Shown: piece by piece, positions 8,247 to 16,433 of the stretch | Position numbering within the stretch: the stretch's first letter is position 1 | How the letters are laid out: each line of letters begins with the position of its first letter | Source of the DNA: Flavobacterium tyrosinilyticum | Lineage (GTDB): Bacteria; Bacteroidota; Bacteroidia; Flavobacteriales; Flavobacteriaceae | Assembly (NCBI RefSeq): GCF_023656565.1 | Contig: NZ_JAMOKG010000002.1 | Location: forward strand, 113,656-177,655 | Direction of reading: 5' to 3' | Length of the DNA: 64,000 nt | Notes under the pieces: generated by a model | What the model saw: only the letters and a program-made list of their open reading frames with translations | Told to the model about the DNA's origin: nothing | The model's database searches: none | Position numbers and translations under genes: made by a program

Positions 8247-9380
8247 TTAGTAATTAACATATTCTGTAATTTCAAGTCCGTATCCAATCATACCGACACG
8301 TTTTGTTTGTTCTGTATTCGAAACCAATCTTATTTTAGAAATATCTATATCATGAAGAATTTGAGCTCCGATTCCGTAATCTTTGCTGTCAATAATCACT
8401 TTCGGAGCTTTTAAAGTTCCGTTAGATTGTAATGTTTTAAGCTCAGAAATTCTATTTAAAAGATTTACAGCAGTCATATCTTGATTGATAAAGATAACAG
8501 CACCTTTTCCGTTTTCATTAATCACTTTAAACATATCGTCTAATTGCTGTTCTGCATTATTAGTTAATGTGCCCAATAAATCGTTGTTTACCTGAGAAGA
8601 GTGAATTCTGGTCAAAATAGGTTCGCCAAGATTCCAAGTTCCTTTAGTTAAAGCAATATGAATTTGTTTGTTGGTAGTTTGTTCGTAAGCTCTTAAACGG
8701 AAAGTTCCAAAACGAGTTTCGATATCGAAATCTTCTTTTTTAACAATCAAACTATCGTGTTGCATTCTATAAGCAACTAAATCTTCGATAGAAACTAATT
8801 TTAAATCGAATTTTTTAGCCACTTTAATCAATTCTGGCAAACGAGACATTGTTCCGTCTTCGTTTAAAATTTCGCAGATTACACCAGCAGGTTTAAATCC
8901 TGCCAAACGTGCAAAATCAATTGCTGCTTCAGTATGTCCAGTTCTTCTTAAAACACCGCCTTGTTTAGCAATTAAAGGAAAAATATGACCAGGACGAGCT
9001 AGATCGTGTGGTTTTGTATTAGGATCAACTAAAGATTGAACCGTTTTTGATCTATCTGCTGCAGAAATTCCAGTTGTAACTCCTTGACCTTTTAAATCTA
9101 CAGAAACAGTAAAAGCAGTTTCCATGTGATCTGTATTGTTGGTCACCATGGCACGAAGATCTAACTCCTTGCATCGGCTTTCTGTAAGTGGTGTACAGAT
9201 TAATCCACGTCCGTGAGTAGCCATAAAGTTGATCATTTCTGGAGTCACTTTTTCGGCAGCAGCCAAAAAATCACCTTCATTTTCTCGATCCTCATCATCG
9301 ACTACAATGATTACTTTACCTTGACGAATATCTTCTATAGCTTCTTCAATGGTATTCAGTTGTATTTTTGTTGTTGACAT
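8247..9380 (-). CDS. ribB: DHBP synthase with degenerate GTP cyclohydrolase II domain (RibBA-like)
   Basis: A 377-residue RibBA-type protein. Residues 1-205 are 3,4-dihydroxy-2-butanone-4-phosphate synthase with intact motifs: DDEDRENEGD (28-37), THGRGLICTPL (55-65) and RPGHIFPL...RRTGHTEAAID (129-155). This half makes the four-carbon riboflavin precursor from ribulose 5-phosphate. Residues about 206-377 have the GTP cyclohydrolase II fold (DYGIGAQIL near 335). The three zinc cysteines of the HSECxTGD...LRCDCG signature are replaced, here HSSQVNND then TLTNNAEQ, giving Q263, N274 and A276. The second domain is therefore probably not a zinc GTP cyclohydrolase II. A separate ribA elsewhere would be expected. 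It starts 2 bp after the lptG-like gene ends. Confidence 0.93.
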   Translation of the reverse strand: MSTTKIQLNTIEEAIEDIRQGKVIIVVDDEDRENEGDFLAAAEKVTPEMINFMATHGRGLICTPLTESRCKELDLRAMVTNNTDHMETAFTVSVDLKGQGVTTGISAADRSKTVQSLVDPNTKPHDLARPGHIFPLIAKQGGVLRRTGHTEAAIDFARLAGFKPAGVICEILNEDGTMSRLPELIKVAKKFDLKLVSIEDLVAYRMQHDSLIVKKEDFDIETRFGTFRLRAYEQTTNKQIHIALTKGTWNLGEPILTRIHSSQVNNDLLGTLTNNAEQQLDDMFKVINENGKGAVIFINQDMTAVNLLNRISELKTLQSNGTLKAPKVIIDSKDYGIGAQILHDIDISKIRLVSNTEQTKRVGMIGYGLEITEYVNY

Positions 9381-9382
9381 AA

Positions 9383-10837
9383 TTATTTTTGCTTTTGAGC
9401 AGGTGAAAACCGCTCAGAGATTTTCTGAAATAGTTGTGAAATAGGAGTTGTAATCGCATCAAAATTAATTAATCCATTATCGTTTGTTGCGCGATAGGTT
9501 AACAATATTGCAAGAGGCGACAAAATAAAAGAGGACATCCATGATCCTAAAAATGGAGTCATACCGCCTTCTTGAGATACTCTTTTTCCGAAAGTATTAA
9601 TAAAATGGAAAGTAATAAAGATTAAAACTGCAAATACAATAGGAAGTCCAAGTCCCCCTTTTCTAATAATAGCACCAAGCGGAGCTCCAATAAAAAACAT
9701 TAAGAAACAAGCAAAAGCAATTACAAATTTCTCGTACAATGCAGTCAAATGCTTGTTGATTTCTCGCTGTTTGTCTTTTAAATCTCTTTGAGTAGTTTCG
9801 ATTGAATAGATGCTGCTCGTAACATTGCTTCCGGCCATTTTTAAAACATCTACTTTTTCTTTGTTGGAATAAATAGATAAAAGATCATTTGGAAGTGGTT
9901 TCTTCTTGATGTTTTTTTGCGAATCTGTAAAAAACTTTTTAAAGCCAACTCGTTGATTAATGTTTTCAGAAAAAGAAACAATTTCGTTATCTAAATTTTT
10001 ACTCAAGGAGTCTAGAGTATAGCGCAATTCATTAACATTCAACATTGCATTTGTTCCTGCAATGCTTTCTTTGCTGTCATCAACTTTGTTAAGTTCAGAT
10101 AAATCGATGTTGATGATCTGTGTTTTAAATTTACCTTTTATAAAAGGCATTTTTGCACGATCTTCATATTTTTTTGGCGTAACATCTTGGTAGTAATAGC
10201 CATCATTTAAAACTAGCTTTAAAATACTAGATTTTTCGTTACTGACTAATTCACCAGTTTTAGCTTTAATTACGGTTTTGTTTTCCCCCATATTATTCGC
10301 TTTCTCGTGAATAGTTACACCAGTTAGATGATTACCATTTTCGCCAGATTTTTTGTTTACTTTAATGTTGTAAGTGCCGACATCATTAAACTGACCTTCG
10401 GCAATAGCCATCGCAGGTTTGGCTTGTGCGATGTTTTTTCTAAAGTTGACAAATTTATATTCGGCATACGGAATGACGTTGTTTGCAAACCAAAATGCCA
10501 CAATACTTAGAACGAAAATAAAAATAATCAGTACTCTCATTGCTCTTTGCAGTGAGATTCCTGAAGATTTCATGGCTGCGAACTCATAATTTTCGGCAAG
10601 ATTTCCGAAAGTCATAATAGAGGCTAATAAAACCGATAAGGGTAAAACCAGCGGTATAATTCGTGGCATAGAAAAAAGCAGGAATTTCACGACCAATGTT
10701 AAGTCGAGATCTTTACCTGCTAGTTCTGAAATAAATAGCCATACTGTTTGAAGTATGAATATGAAAAATAAGATTACAAATACCGTAGTAAATGTAAATA
10801 AGAATGTTTTTAATAAGTATTTGTCTAGTATTTTCAA
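9383..10837 (-). CDS. lptG: LptF/LptG-family permease (YjgP/YjgQ)
   Basis: A 484-residue inner-membrane protein of the LptF/LptG family, the transmembrane partner of LptB in the complex that extracts lipopolysaccharide from the inner membrane and passes it to LptA. It opens with MKILDKYLLKTFLFTF and has three early membrane segments (about 12-35, 55-77, 97-120), a long periplasmic beta-jellyroll region (about 125-360), and three C-terminal segments with FFIGAPLGAIIRKGGLG near 380. Bacteroidota often have a longer periplasmic insert with low-complexity helices, as here. LptF and LptG cannot be told apart by eye. Encoded between lolA and ribBA. Confidence 0.9.
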   Translation of the reverse strand: MKILDKYLLKTFLFTFTTVFVILFFIFILQTVWLFISELAGKDLDLTLVVKFLLFSMPRIIPLVLPLSVLLASIMTFGNLAENYEFAAMKSSGISLQRAMRVLIIFIFVLSIVAFWFANNVIPYAEYKFVNFRKNIAQAKPAMAIAEGQFNDVGTYNIKVNKKSGENGNHLTGVTIHEKANNMGENKTVIKAKTGELVSNEKSSILKLVLNDGYYYQDVTPKKYEDRAKMPFIKGKFKTQIINIDLSELNKVDDSKESIAGTNAMLNVNELRYTLDSLSKNLDNEIVSFSENINQRVGFKKFFTDSQKNIKKKPLPNDLLSIYSNKEKVDVLKMAGSNVTSSIYSIETTQRDLKDKQREINKHLTALYEKFVIAFACFLMFFIGAPLGAIIRKGGLGLPIVFAVLIFITFHFINTFGKRVSQEGGMTPFLGSWMSSFILSPLAILLTYRATNDNGLINFDAITTPISQLFQKISERFSPAQKQK

Positions 10838-10845
10838 CCTTCTGA

Positions 10846-11538
10846 TTAATCTAATTTATTGATGTAGTATTTCGGGTATTTACTCGCTACAAAGGTAAAT
10901 TGATTTTTTGATAATGGCTGATTGGTTTTAAAAGAATTAACGGTTAAAGTTGTTTTTGTGCCGTTTTTTCCAGTTTCAATCAAATTATAGATGTGTTTTG
11001 TCTGAACGTCAATACCTAACAAAATTTCTTTTCTTTGGTCTTTTCCGCTTGTAGGAACTAATTTGATGTATTGAATTTTTCTTCCTTTTACATTCTGAAC
11101 AATGTCCATGTTGTATTTGTAGCCAGAATTGAAGAAAGTAAGCATTTTTGAAGGAGTGATAGCATTATCATCTTTCTCGTTTACTTTAGAAATAGTAACT
11201 TCTTCGTCTTCAGGAACAATAGTGTAGGTTTTCTGACCGTCAAAAATTTTGGTAACGCCCATAAAATTCAAAACATATTGATTTCCTTTCATCGTTACGT
11301 TTCCTTTACTGTCTTGATTGATATTTTCTTTGGCATTATTCAAAGAATATTTAAAGTCGATAACAATATTGTCGTAGCTCTTTATTTTAGAAGTCACTTC
11401 GTTCAATAAATCTTTCGCTTTTTTATCTTGAGCCTGAACAGAAGTGAAGCTCAAAAGCAAAATAATTGCCATTTGAAAACACTTTTTAGTCATGTTTGTG
11501 ATAGAATTGTTGTTGATTTCTTGAATTTTTGCTTTCAT
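10846..11538 (-). CDS. lolA: LolA-like outer-membrane lipoprotein carrier
   Basis: A protein of about 230 residues resembling periplasmic lipoprotein chaperone LolA. After a signal peptide (CFQMAIILLLSFTSVQAQ) comes KAKDLLNEVTSKIKSYDNIVIDFKY, then an alternating strand pattern (GNVTMKGNQYVLNF, IFDGQKTYTI) characteristic of the half-barrel. It should carry lipoproteins from LolCDE to the outer membrane. Three ATGs are possible: 11583 overlaps ftsK, 11538 lies 7 bp after the ftsK stop (used here), and 11493 gives the most conventional signal peptide, starting MTKKCFQ. It sits between ftsK and the LptG gene. Confidence 0.85.
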   Translation of the reverse strand: MKAKIQEINNNSITNMTKKCFQMAIILLLSFTSVQAQDKKAKDLLNEVTSKIKSYDNIVIDFKYSLNNAKENINQDSKGNVTMKGNQYVLNFMGVTKIFDGQKTYTIVPEDEEVTISKVNEKDDNAITPSKMLTFFNSGYKYNMDIVQNVKGRKIQYIKLVPTSGKDQRKEILLGIDVQTKHIYNLIETGKNGTKTTLTVNSFKTNQPLSKNQFTFVASKYPKYYINKLD

Positions 11539-11545
11539 GATTGGA

Positions 11546-13999
11546 TTAATTTTGTTCATTATTAAAAAATTGATCAAGAGCATTTAAATCTAAGATGTTT
11601 ACACTGCGCGCTTTACTGCCTTCAAACGGACCAACAATACCTGCTGCCTCAAGTTGATCGATCAAACGACCAGCTCTGTTGTATCCTAATTTTAATTTTC
11701 GTTGCAATAAAGAAGCAGAACCTTGCTGAGCATTGACAATAATCTCTGCCGCTTCTCTAAATAAAGTATCTCTTTCGGAAATATCTATATCAAGATTAAT
11801 GCCACTTTCTTCTCCAACGAACTCTGGAAGCAAATAAGCTGTGGCATATGCTTTTTGTCCGCCAATAAAATCGGTAATTTTTTCGACTTCTGGTGTGTCA
11901 ATGAAAGCACATTGCACACGAATTACGTCGTTTCCGTTTGTGTATAATAAATCTCCTCGTCCAATTAACTGATCGGCTCCTTGTGTGTCTAAAATCGTTC
12001 TAGAGTCAATTTTAGAAGTTACTCTAAATGCGATTCTGGCAGGGAAATTGGCTTTAATTAAACCGGTAATAACGTTTACCGATGGTCTTTGTGTCGCAAT
12101 AATCAAGTGAATGCCAATGGCACGTGCTAATTGAGCCAAACGAGCAATCGGAACTTCAACTTCTTTTCCTGCAGTCATAATCAAATCGGCGAACTCATCG
12201 ACAACCAAAACGATGTAAGGTAAGAATCGGTGGCCGGCTTCTGGATTTAATTTTCTAGACTTGAATTTATCGTTGTATTCTTTAATATTACGAACCATCG
12301 CATCTTTTAATAAAGAATAACGATTGTCCATTTCGGTACAAAGTGAGTTTAAAGTATTGACCACTTTTGCATTATCAGTAATAATAGCATCTTCAGTGTC
12401 AGGAAGTTTAGCTAAATAATGTCTTTCAATTTTGTTAAAAAGCGTAAGCTCTACTTTTTTCGGATCGACCAAAACAAATTTTACTTCAGCTGGATGTTTT
12501 TTGTATAAAAGCGAAGTTAAAACCGCATTTAATCCAACCGATTTTCCTTGTCCCGTTGCTCCAGCCATCAATAAGTGAGGCATTTTAGCAAGATCGACAA
12601 CAAAAGTTTCGTTTGAGATGGTTTTTCCTAAAGCAATTGGCAGTTCCATTTCGGCCTCTTGGAATTTTGCAGCTCCAATTACGCTTTTCATAGAAACCAT
12701 AGTAGGGTTTTTGTTCGGAACCTCAATACCGATCGTACCTTTTCCTGGAATTGGCGCAATAATACGAATTCCTAATGCTGATAATGATAAAGCAATATCA
12801 TCTTCTAAACTCTTAATTTTAGAAATTCTGATTCCTGCCTCCGGCACAATTTCATATAAAGTAACCGATGGTCCAACGGTTGCTTTAATCTGTGCAATTT
12901 CAATTTTGTAGTTACGAAGTGTATCTACAATCCTGTTTTTATTTTCTTCTAATTCTTCTTGATTGATTGTAATTCCGCCAGTTGAATATTCTTTTAATAA
13001 ATCAATGGTTGGGAATTTGTAATTGGATAAATCCAGAGTTGGGTCAAATAATCCGAAATCGGCAACTAAGCGAGAAGCTAAGTTTTCTTCGATAATATCT
13101 TCTTCTTCTGCTTTTTCAATTACAAACGCTTCATCAGGAGAAACTAATGGTAATTCTTGTTTTGGGGTAATTGGCTTTAAAACTGGATTTAGCTCAATTT
13201 CTGATGAATGAGAAATAGTTGGTTTTAAAGCTTCTTTGTTAAGTTCAAATTGCGTGTCAACTGTTTTGATGTGAATATCATCTATTTCAGGATCACTTTC
13301 AACTTCTTCTTTAATAGCAAATTCTTCCAGATTATAAGCGCTTTCAGGTTGGTTTACAGCTGGTTTTAACTTGTCTAATTCTGATTTGAATTCTTTTTTA
13401 GTAGAATCAAAATACGATTGGATTTTTTCTGGCGATAATTTGATTTTGAAGATCAAATAGATAATTAAACCAAAAAGCAGTGTAAGCAGTGTGCCTGTTT
13501 TTCCAATATAATCTTGAAGGAATAAATTTAATTCGTAACCAATTGTTCCTCCAAGTTCTGGTGCAGAAGTAGCGAAGAAACCAAATAGTACAGAAACAAC
13601 AATAATAGCAAAAATGTCCCAGAACCAAGTATTTTTTAGTTTTTGGGTCGAAAGCTCCAATGCTAAAAACATTCCGGTAAGGAAAAACAAACGTACAAAA
13701 ATGAAAGAGGCAAGTCCGAAACCTCTATAGATAATTAAATCGGCAAGATAAGCTCCGAATTTTCCGAGCCAGTTTTCAGCAACTTCGGCACGATCACCGA
13801 GCTGATTTACGACACTTTGGTCATTTTGCCATTGTCCGTTTACATAAAAAGAAATAAATGCGACCAATAGTGCAATAGAAAAAAGAACCAAAAGACAGCC
13901 TAAAACAAATCTTTGCTGTTTAGACATCTTAAATGATCTTTTAACTCCTTCCTGTTTTTCGTTTTTTTTATCTACAGTTTCTTTTTTATTTTTTGCCAT
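11546..13999 (-). CDS. ftsK: DNA translocase FtsK/SpoIIIE
   Basis: An 817-residue FtsK. The N-terminal part has four membrane segments (about residues 25-50, 80-105, 110-145, 155-185) that anchor it at the septum. A charged linker follows (190-320). The motor has FtsK alpha/beta regions with Walker A GATGQGKSVGLNAV near 478 and Walker B VLVVDEFADL near 596. A C-terminal winged-helix gamma domain (SLLQRKLKLGYNRAGRLIDQL) would read polarity sequences. It pumps chromosome ends apart and activates XerCD at division. It begins 18 bp after dgkA and is followed closely by lolA. Confidence 0.97.
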   Translation of the reverse strand: MAKNKKETVDKKNEKQEGVKRSFKMSKQQRFVLGCLLVLFSIALLVAFISFYVNGQWQNDQSVVNQLGDRAEVAENWLGKFGAYLADLIIYRGFGLASFIFVRLFFLTGMFLALELSTQKLKNTWFWDIFAIIVVSVLFGFFATSAPELGGTIGYELNLFLQDYIGKTGTLLTLLFGLIIYLIFKIKLSPEKIQSYFDSTKKEFKSELDKLKPAVNQPESAYNLEEFAIKEEVESDPEIDDIHIKTVDTQFELNKEALKPTISHSSEIELNPVLKPITPKQELPLVSPDEAFVIEKAEEEDIIEENLASRLVADFGLFDPTLDLSNYKFPTIDLLKEYSTGGITINQEELEENKNRIVDTLRNYKIEIAQIKATVGPSVTLYEIVPEAGIRISKIKSLEDDIALSLSALGIRIIAPIPGKGTIGIEVPNKNPTMVSMKSVIGAAKFQEAEMELPIALGKTISNETFVVDLAKMPHLLMAGATGQGKSVGLNAVLTSLLYKKHPAEVKFVLVDPKKVELTLFNKIERHYLAKLPDTEDAIITDNAKVVNTLNSLCTEMDNRYSLLKDAMVRNIKEYNDKFKSRKLNPEAGHRFLPYIVLVVDEFADLIMTAGKEVEVPIARLAQLARAIGIHLIIATQRPSVNVITGLIKANFPARIAFRVTSKIDSRTILDTQGADQLIGRGDLLYTNGNDVIRVQCAFIDTPEVEKITDFIGGQKAYATAYLLPEFVGEESGINLDIDISERDTLFREAAEIIVNAQQGSASLLQRKLKLGYNRAGRLIDQLEAAGIVGPFEGSKARSVNILDLNALDQFFNNEQN

Positions 14000-14017
14000 T
14001 CTTGCGTTTTCCTTTGC

Positions 14018-14392
14018 CTAAATAAATTTTGGGATATAAATAATCAAGCCTATTGCAATTGCAGTCATTGCGGCAAAAAATACCGCTCCGGCAGCAATAT
14101 CTTTAATAAAACCGATTCGTTTGCTGTAATCAGGATGGATAAAATCGGCAATTTTTTCAACTGCCGTATTTAATCCTTCAATGCTTAAAACCAAACCAAT
14201 GGCCAGTGTCTGACACAGCCATTCGGTTTGAGAAATATGAAAATAGAATCCAGCAATCGTCATGATAATTCCCAGAGAGAATTGTACCATGATGCTGTGT
14301 TCTGTCTTAATCAATTTTACAGCTCCGTTAAAAGCATAAGTCATGCTTTTTAACCTACCTGTAAAAAATGTATTATCTTTTTGAAACTCCAT
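14018..14392 (-). CDS. dgkA: diacylglycerol/undecaprenol kinase (DgkA family)
   Basis: A 124-residue integral membrane kinase. It has three membrane helices and the family active site EGLNTAVEKIADF near residue 72, where the glutamate binds Mg-ATP; the N-terminus reads RLKSMTYAFNG. DgkA-family enzymes phosphorylate diacylglycerol or undecaprenol in the inner membrane, recycling lipids left by envelope synthesis. The EAVENAV-like glutamate/asparagine pair is intact. It lies 13 bp downstream of tpx and 18 bp before ftsK, so it is probably cotranscribed with both. Substrate choice is not resolvable from sequence. Confidence 0.93.
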   Translation of the reverse strand: MEFQKDNTFFTGRLKSMTYAFNGAVKLIKTEHSIMVQFSLGIIMTIAGFYFHISQTEWLCQTLAIGLVLSIEGLNTAVEKIADFIHPDYSKRIGFIKDIAAGAVFFAAMTAIAIGLIIYIPKFI

Positions 14393-14405
14393 TTAAGGGA
14401 AAATA

Positions 14406-14903
14406 TTATAGTGCTGCTAAAGCTGCTTCGTAATTTGGTTCGTTTGCAATTTCTGCAACTTGTTCTGTGTGAACGATTTTTCCATCAGCATCAACAACAA
14501 TGATTGCTCTTGAGTGTAAACCTGCTAAAGGACCATCAACGATTTCTAATCCGTTTGCTTTTCCAAAAGCACCAGTTTGAAAATCTGATAAGTTTACTAC
14601 ATTTTCTAAACCTTCAGCACCACAAAAACGTTTTTGAGCAAAAGGTAAATCTCTAGAAATACATAAAACAGTTGTGTTTTCTAATCCGCTTGCGCTTTGG
14701 TTGAATTTTCTAACAGATGCAGCACAAGTTCCTGTATCAACACTTGGGAAGATATTTAAAACTAATTTTTTACCAGCAAAAGTGCTTAATGTAGCAACTG
14801 ATAAATCGTTTTGAACTAATTTGAAGTCAGCTAATTGCGATCCAACTGCTGGCAATTCGCCTGATGTATGAACTGGATTTCCTCCTAATGTGATAGATGC
14901 CAT
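14406..14903 (-). CDS. tpx: thiol peroxidase Tpx
   Basis: A 165-residue atypical 2-Cys peroxiredoxin of the Tpx class. The peroxidatic cysteine is C60 in [14 protein letters not shown] and the resolving cysteine is C94 in [10 protein letters not shown], almost exactly the spacing in E. coli Tpx. It reduces hydrogen peroxide and alkyl hydroperoxides with electrons from thioredoxin. The start ATG follows an A/T-rich leader about 25 bp after a TACTTTTG -7 box, so this gene heads the leftward run tpx-dgkA-ftsK-lolA-lptG-ribBA-thioesterase. Confidence 0.97.
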   Translation of the reverse strand: MASITLGGNPVHTSGELPAVGSQLADFKLVQNDLSVATLSTFAGKKLVLNIFPSVDTGTCAASVRKFNQSASGLENTTVLCISRDLPFAQKRFCGAEGLENVVNLSDFQTGAFGKANGLEIVDGPLAGLHSRAIIVVDADGKIVHTEQVAEIANEPNYEAALAAL

Positions 14904-14929
14904 GATTTTTGTTTAAAATTAATGAGGCT

Positions 14930-14937
14930 CAAAAGTA
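14930..14937 (-). promoter_or_regulatory. -7 box (TACTTTTG) upstream of tpx
   Basis: Minus-strand TACTTTTG is a full match to TAnnTTTG about 26 bp before the tpx start. It is the only good promoter signal at the head of the seven-gene leftward run. Confidence 0.55.
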
Positions 14938-15051
14938 AGGATTAATATTTGAATCTAAAAGTATTTGTTATCGGTTTAAGGAGAGATTAAGATAGGTTTT
15001 TGGGTGGCCACAAATTCACGAATTTTTTTAAATATTTTAGATTTTTTGCGC

Positions 15052-15157
15052 TTGTCAGGCTGAGCGGAGTCGAAGCCCACACAAGTAACTCTTCAATTTA
15101 AATTGATAATCTTTGCGGAATTACATTGAAGGGCTTCGACTTCGCTCAGCCTGACAA
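15052..15157. repeat. inverted repeat, TTGTCAGGCTGAGCGGAGTCGAAG family
   Basis: The left arm (15052-15078) and right arm (15131-15157) are inverted copies, 26 of 27 bases matching, around a 52-bp spacer. A single arm recurs at 15405-15432. A near-identical arm lies inside the pabB coding sequence at 45881-45906. Together with the elements that follow, it fills the roughly 690-bp gene-free stretch between tpx and the 85-aa gene. Confidence 0.88.
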
Positions 15158-15200
15158 TTTTGTTCAATAATTATATGGTGTCTATTGAAACCGTTTAGTC

Positions 15201-15312
15201 GCGAGAGGGATAGGAGCAAGCTACCGAAGTAGCGCGGATAGCCCGACAGTATTTGGGAAAACGGGCGAATTAAGATAAAGTATGTTTGCCCGTTTTTTCA
15301 AATACTGTCTCG
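15201..15312. repeat. two-hairpin element, divergent relative of the variable-core hairpin family
   Basis: The first half contains GCTAC-cgaa-GTAGC (15220-15233) between a GGGATAGGAGC-like left flank and a GCGGATAGCCCGACAG-like right flank. These resemble the conserved ends of the elements at 29.2, 40.0 and 59.4 kb. The second half is a 22-bp inverted repeat (15245-15266 with 15288-15309, 20 of 22 matching) around 21 bp. Confidence 0.7.
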
Positions 15313-15404
15313 CCCTGATTATTTTAGATTTTAGATTTAGTGTGATTGCGATTTTACCTTTGTCAAAGTTTTAAACTTTTACAAAGGTTTGATTTTGTTA
15401 TGTG

Positions 15405-15529
15405 TGGGTTTCGACTCCGCTCGGCCTGACAAAGATTTCGAGAGACTGTGACTGAATACTGCGACTGAACACTAAAAACTGAACACTAAAAACTGAATAC
15501 TAAAAACCTGAACACTGTAAACTAAAAAA
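15405..15529. repeat. solitary repeat arm plus short tandem repeats
   Basis: Positions 15405-15432 match the right arm of the 15052-15157 repeat, here without an adjacent partner. From 15444 to 15529 a roughly 15-bp word of the type ACTGAACACTAAAA recurs about five times with small changes (CTGAATACT, CTGAACACT). No gene is visible here. Confidence 0.7.
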
Positions 15530-15553
15530 AGCGTCTCCAGATAGAAACGCTTT
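15522..15553 (-). terminator. terminator after the peroxiredoxin/thioredoxin genes
   Basis: On the minus strand AAAGCGT and ACGCTTT form a 7-bp stem with a 12-nt loop followed by a T-run. It lies about 45 bp past the stop of the 85-aa gene. Confidence 0.65.
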
Positions 15554-15595
15554 CTCAGCTTTGTTTTTTTATTTATCCTTTGGGAGGAAGCCGAT

Positions 15596-15853
15596 TTACT
15601 TATCGATTGATCCTAAAACACGTTTCATGAACGTATTTAAAGCTTCTTTTTTATCTGTTCCTTGAGCAACCAATTTTTGCACTTCAAGGGCGCCGTACAT
15701 ATTCGAAATCAATTCGCCAATTACGTCTAATTCTTCGTCTTTAAGAGAGGGAATTTCGGTCATCGCTTCTAGAACTTCGATCGTTTCAATGATGTAATCC
15801 TGATCGTTTTCTTCGATGAATTGCGTTAAATGTTTAATTACTGGTAATTTCAT
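15596..15853 (-). CDS. 85-aa conserved helical protein (DUF6952-like)
   Basis: An 85-residue acidic, probably all-helical protein with no cysteine, signal peptide or membrane segment. It opens MKLPVIKHLTQFIEEND and includes ISNMYGALEVQKLVAQG. I associate this sequence with the small DUF6952 group that accompanies thioredoxin/peroxiredoxin genes in Flavobacteria, but that recollection is tentative. The gene is the last in a leftward set after the peroxiredoxin and thioredoxin genes. An accessory role in peroxide defence is inferred from position only. Confidence 0.75.
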   Translation of the reverse strand: MKLPVIKHLTQFIEENDQDYIIETIEVLEAMTEIPSLKDEELDVIGELISNMYGALEVQKLVAQGTDKKEALNTFMKRVLGSIDK

Positions 15854-15856
15854 AGT

Positions 15857-15961
15857 TTAGATTTCTTAGATTTTTAGACTTGCTTAGACTTCTTAGACTT
15901 TCTATAATTTTTATACAACATCTAAGTTGTCTTAAAATCTAAGTAAGTCTAACGATCTAAA
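15857..15961. repeat. self-similar inverted repeat built on TTAGA(C/T)TT
   Basis: The left half repeats the word (C)TTAGA(T/C)TT about six times. The right half contains its inverse (AATCTAAGTAAGTCTAA) about four times, giving a long imperfect hairpin. It fills the spacer between the thioredoxin and 85-aa genes exactly. Confidence 0.8.
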
Positions 15962-15962
15962 A

Positions 15963-16271
15963 TTAAGCAATTGCGTTTACCAAGTCAATTAAAACTTCTT
16001 GTTTGTTGGTTTGCGTTTCGCCAACTAATTGTCCGTTTACGAAAGTTGCAAATGTTGGCAAGTTGCTCACATTAGCTAATTTTCTTGATTCAGGAGAATT
16101 TTCTGCATCAACCAAAACAAAAGTAATAGCTTCATTTTCTGTCGCTAGTTTTTTGAATTTTGGTTTCATAATACGGCAATTTCCACACCATGAAGCTGAA
16201 TATTGTACTACTACTTTTTCGTTTTTAGCAACTAAATCTGCTAACGTATCTTCGTTTAAGTCGATTAACAT
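15963..16271 (-). CDS. thioredoxin-family protein with CGNC active site
   Basis: A 102-residue single-domain thioredoxin. The active site is SASWCGNCRIMKPKFKKL, cysteines C29 and C32, with Asn in place of the usual Pro of CGPC. The cis-proline region NLPTFATFVNGQ is present. There is no signal peptide, so it acts in the cytoplasm. It lies between a 2-Cys peroxiredoxin gene and the 85-aa gene, so a dedicated reductant for that peroxiredoxin is a reasonable inference. The CxNC motif should shift redox potential relative to classical Trx. Confidence 0.92.
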   Translation of the reverse strand: MLIDLNEDTLADLVAKNEKVVVQYSASWCGNCRIMKPKFKKLATENEAITFVLVDAENSPESRKLANVSNLPTFATFVNGQLVGETQTNKQEVLIDLVNAIA

Positions 16272-16279
16272 AGTTTTCT

Positions 16280-16430
16280 GTATTTAAATTCCAAGTTTAT
16301 AAATTCCAAATTCCAAATCTTACGATCGAACTTAGAAAATCTAAATTTTGAAAATATTATTGATTTTTTGAGAGAGAAAAATTCCAAATCCCAATTGGAA
16401 TTTGGAATTTTAAAAATTTGGAAATTTTAT
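16280..16430. repeat. self-similar inverted repeat built on AAATTCCAA
   Basis: Near the thioredoxin end the words AAATTCCAAG, AAATTCCAAA and TTCCAAATC repeat. Near the peroxiredoxin end a near-perfect palindrome of about 34 bp centred on CCAATTGG (16379-16412) carries the same words in both directions. No gene is seen in the spacer. Confidence 0.75.
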
Positions 16431-16433
16431 TTC

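Noticed and set aside
15444..15529. CRISPR-like array of short repeats
   Set aside because: Repeats are about 15 bp with no unique spacers of constant length and no cas genes.
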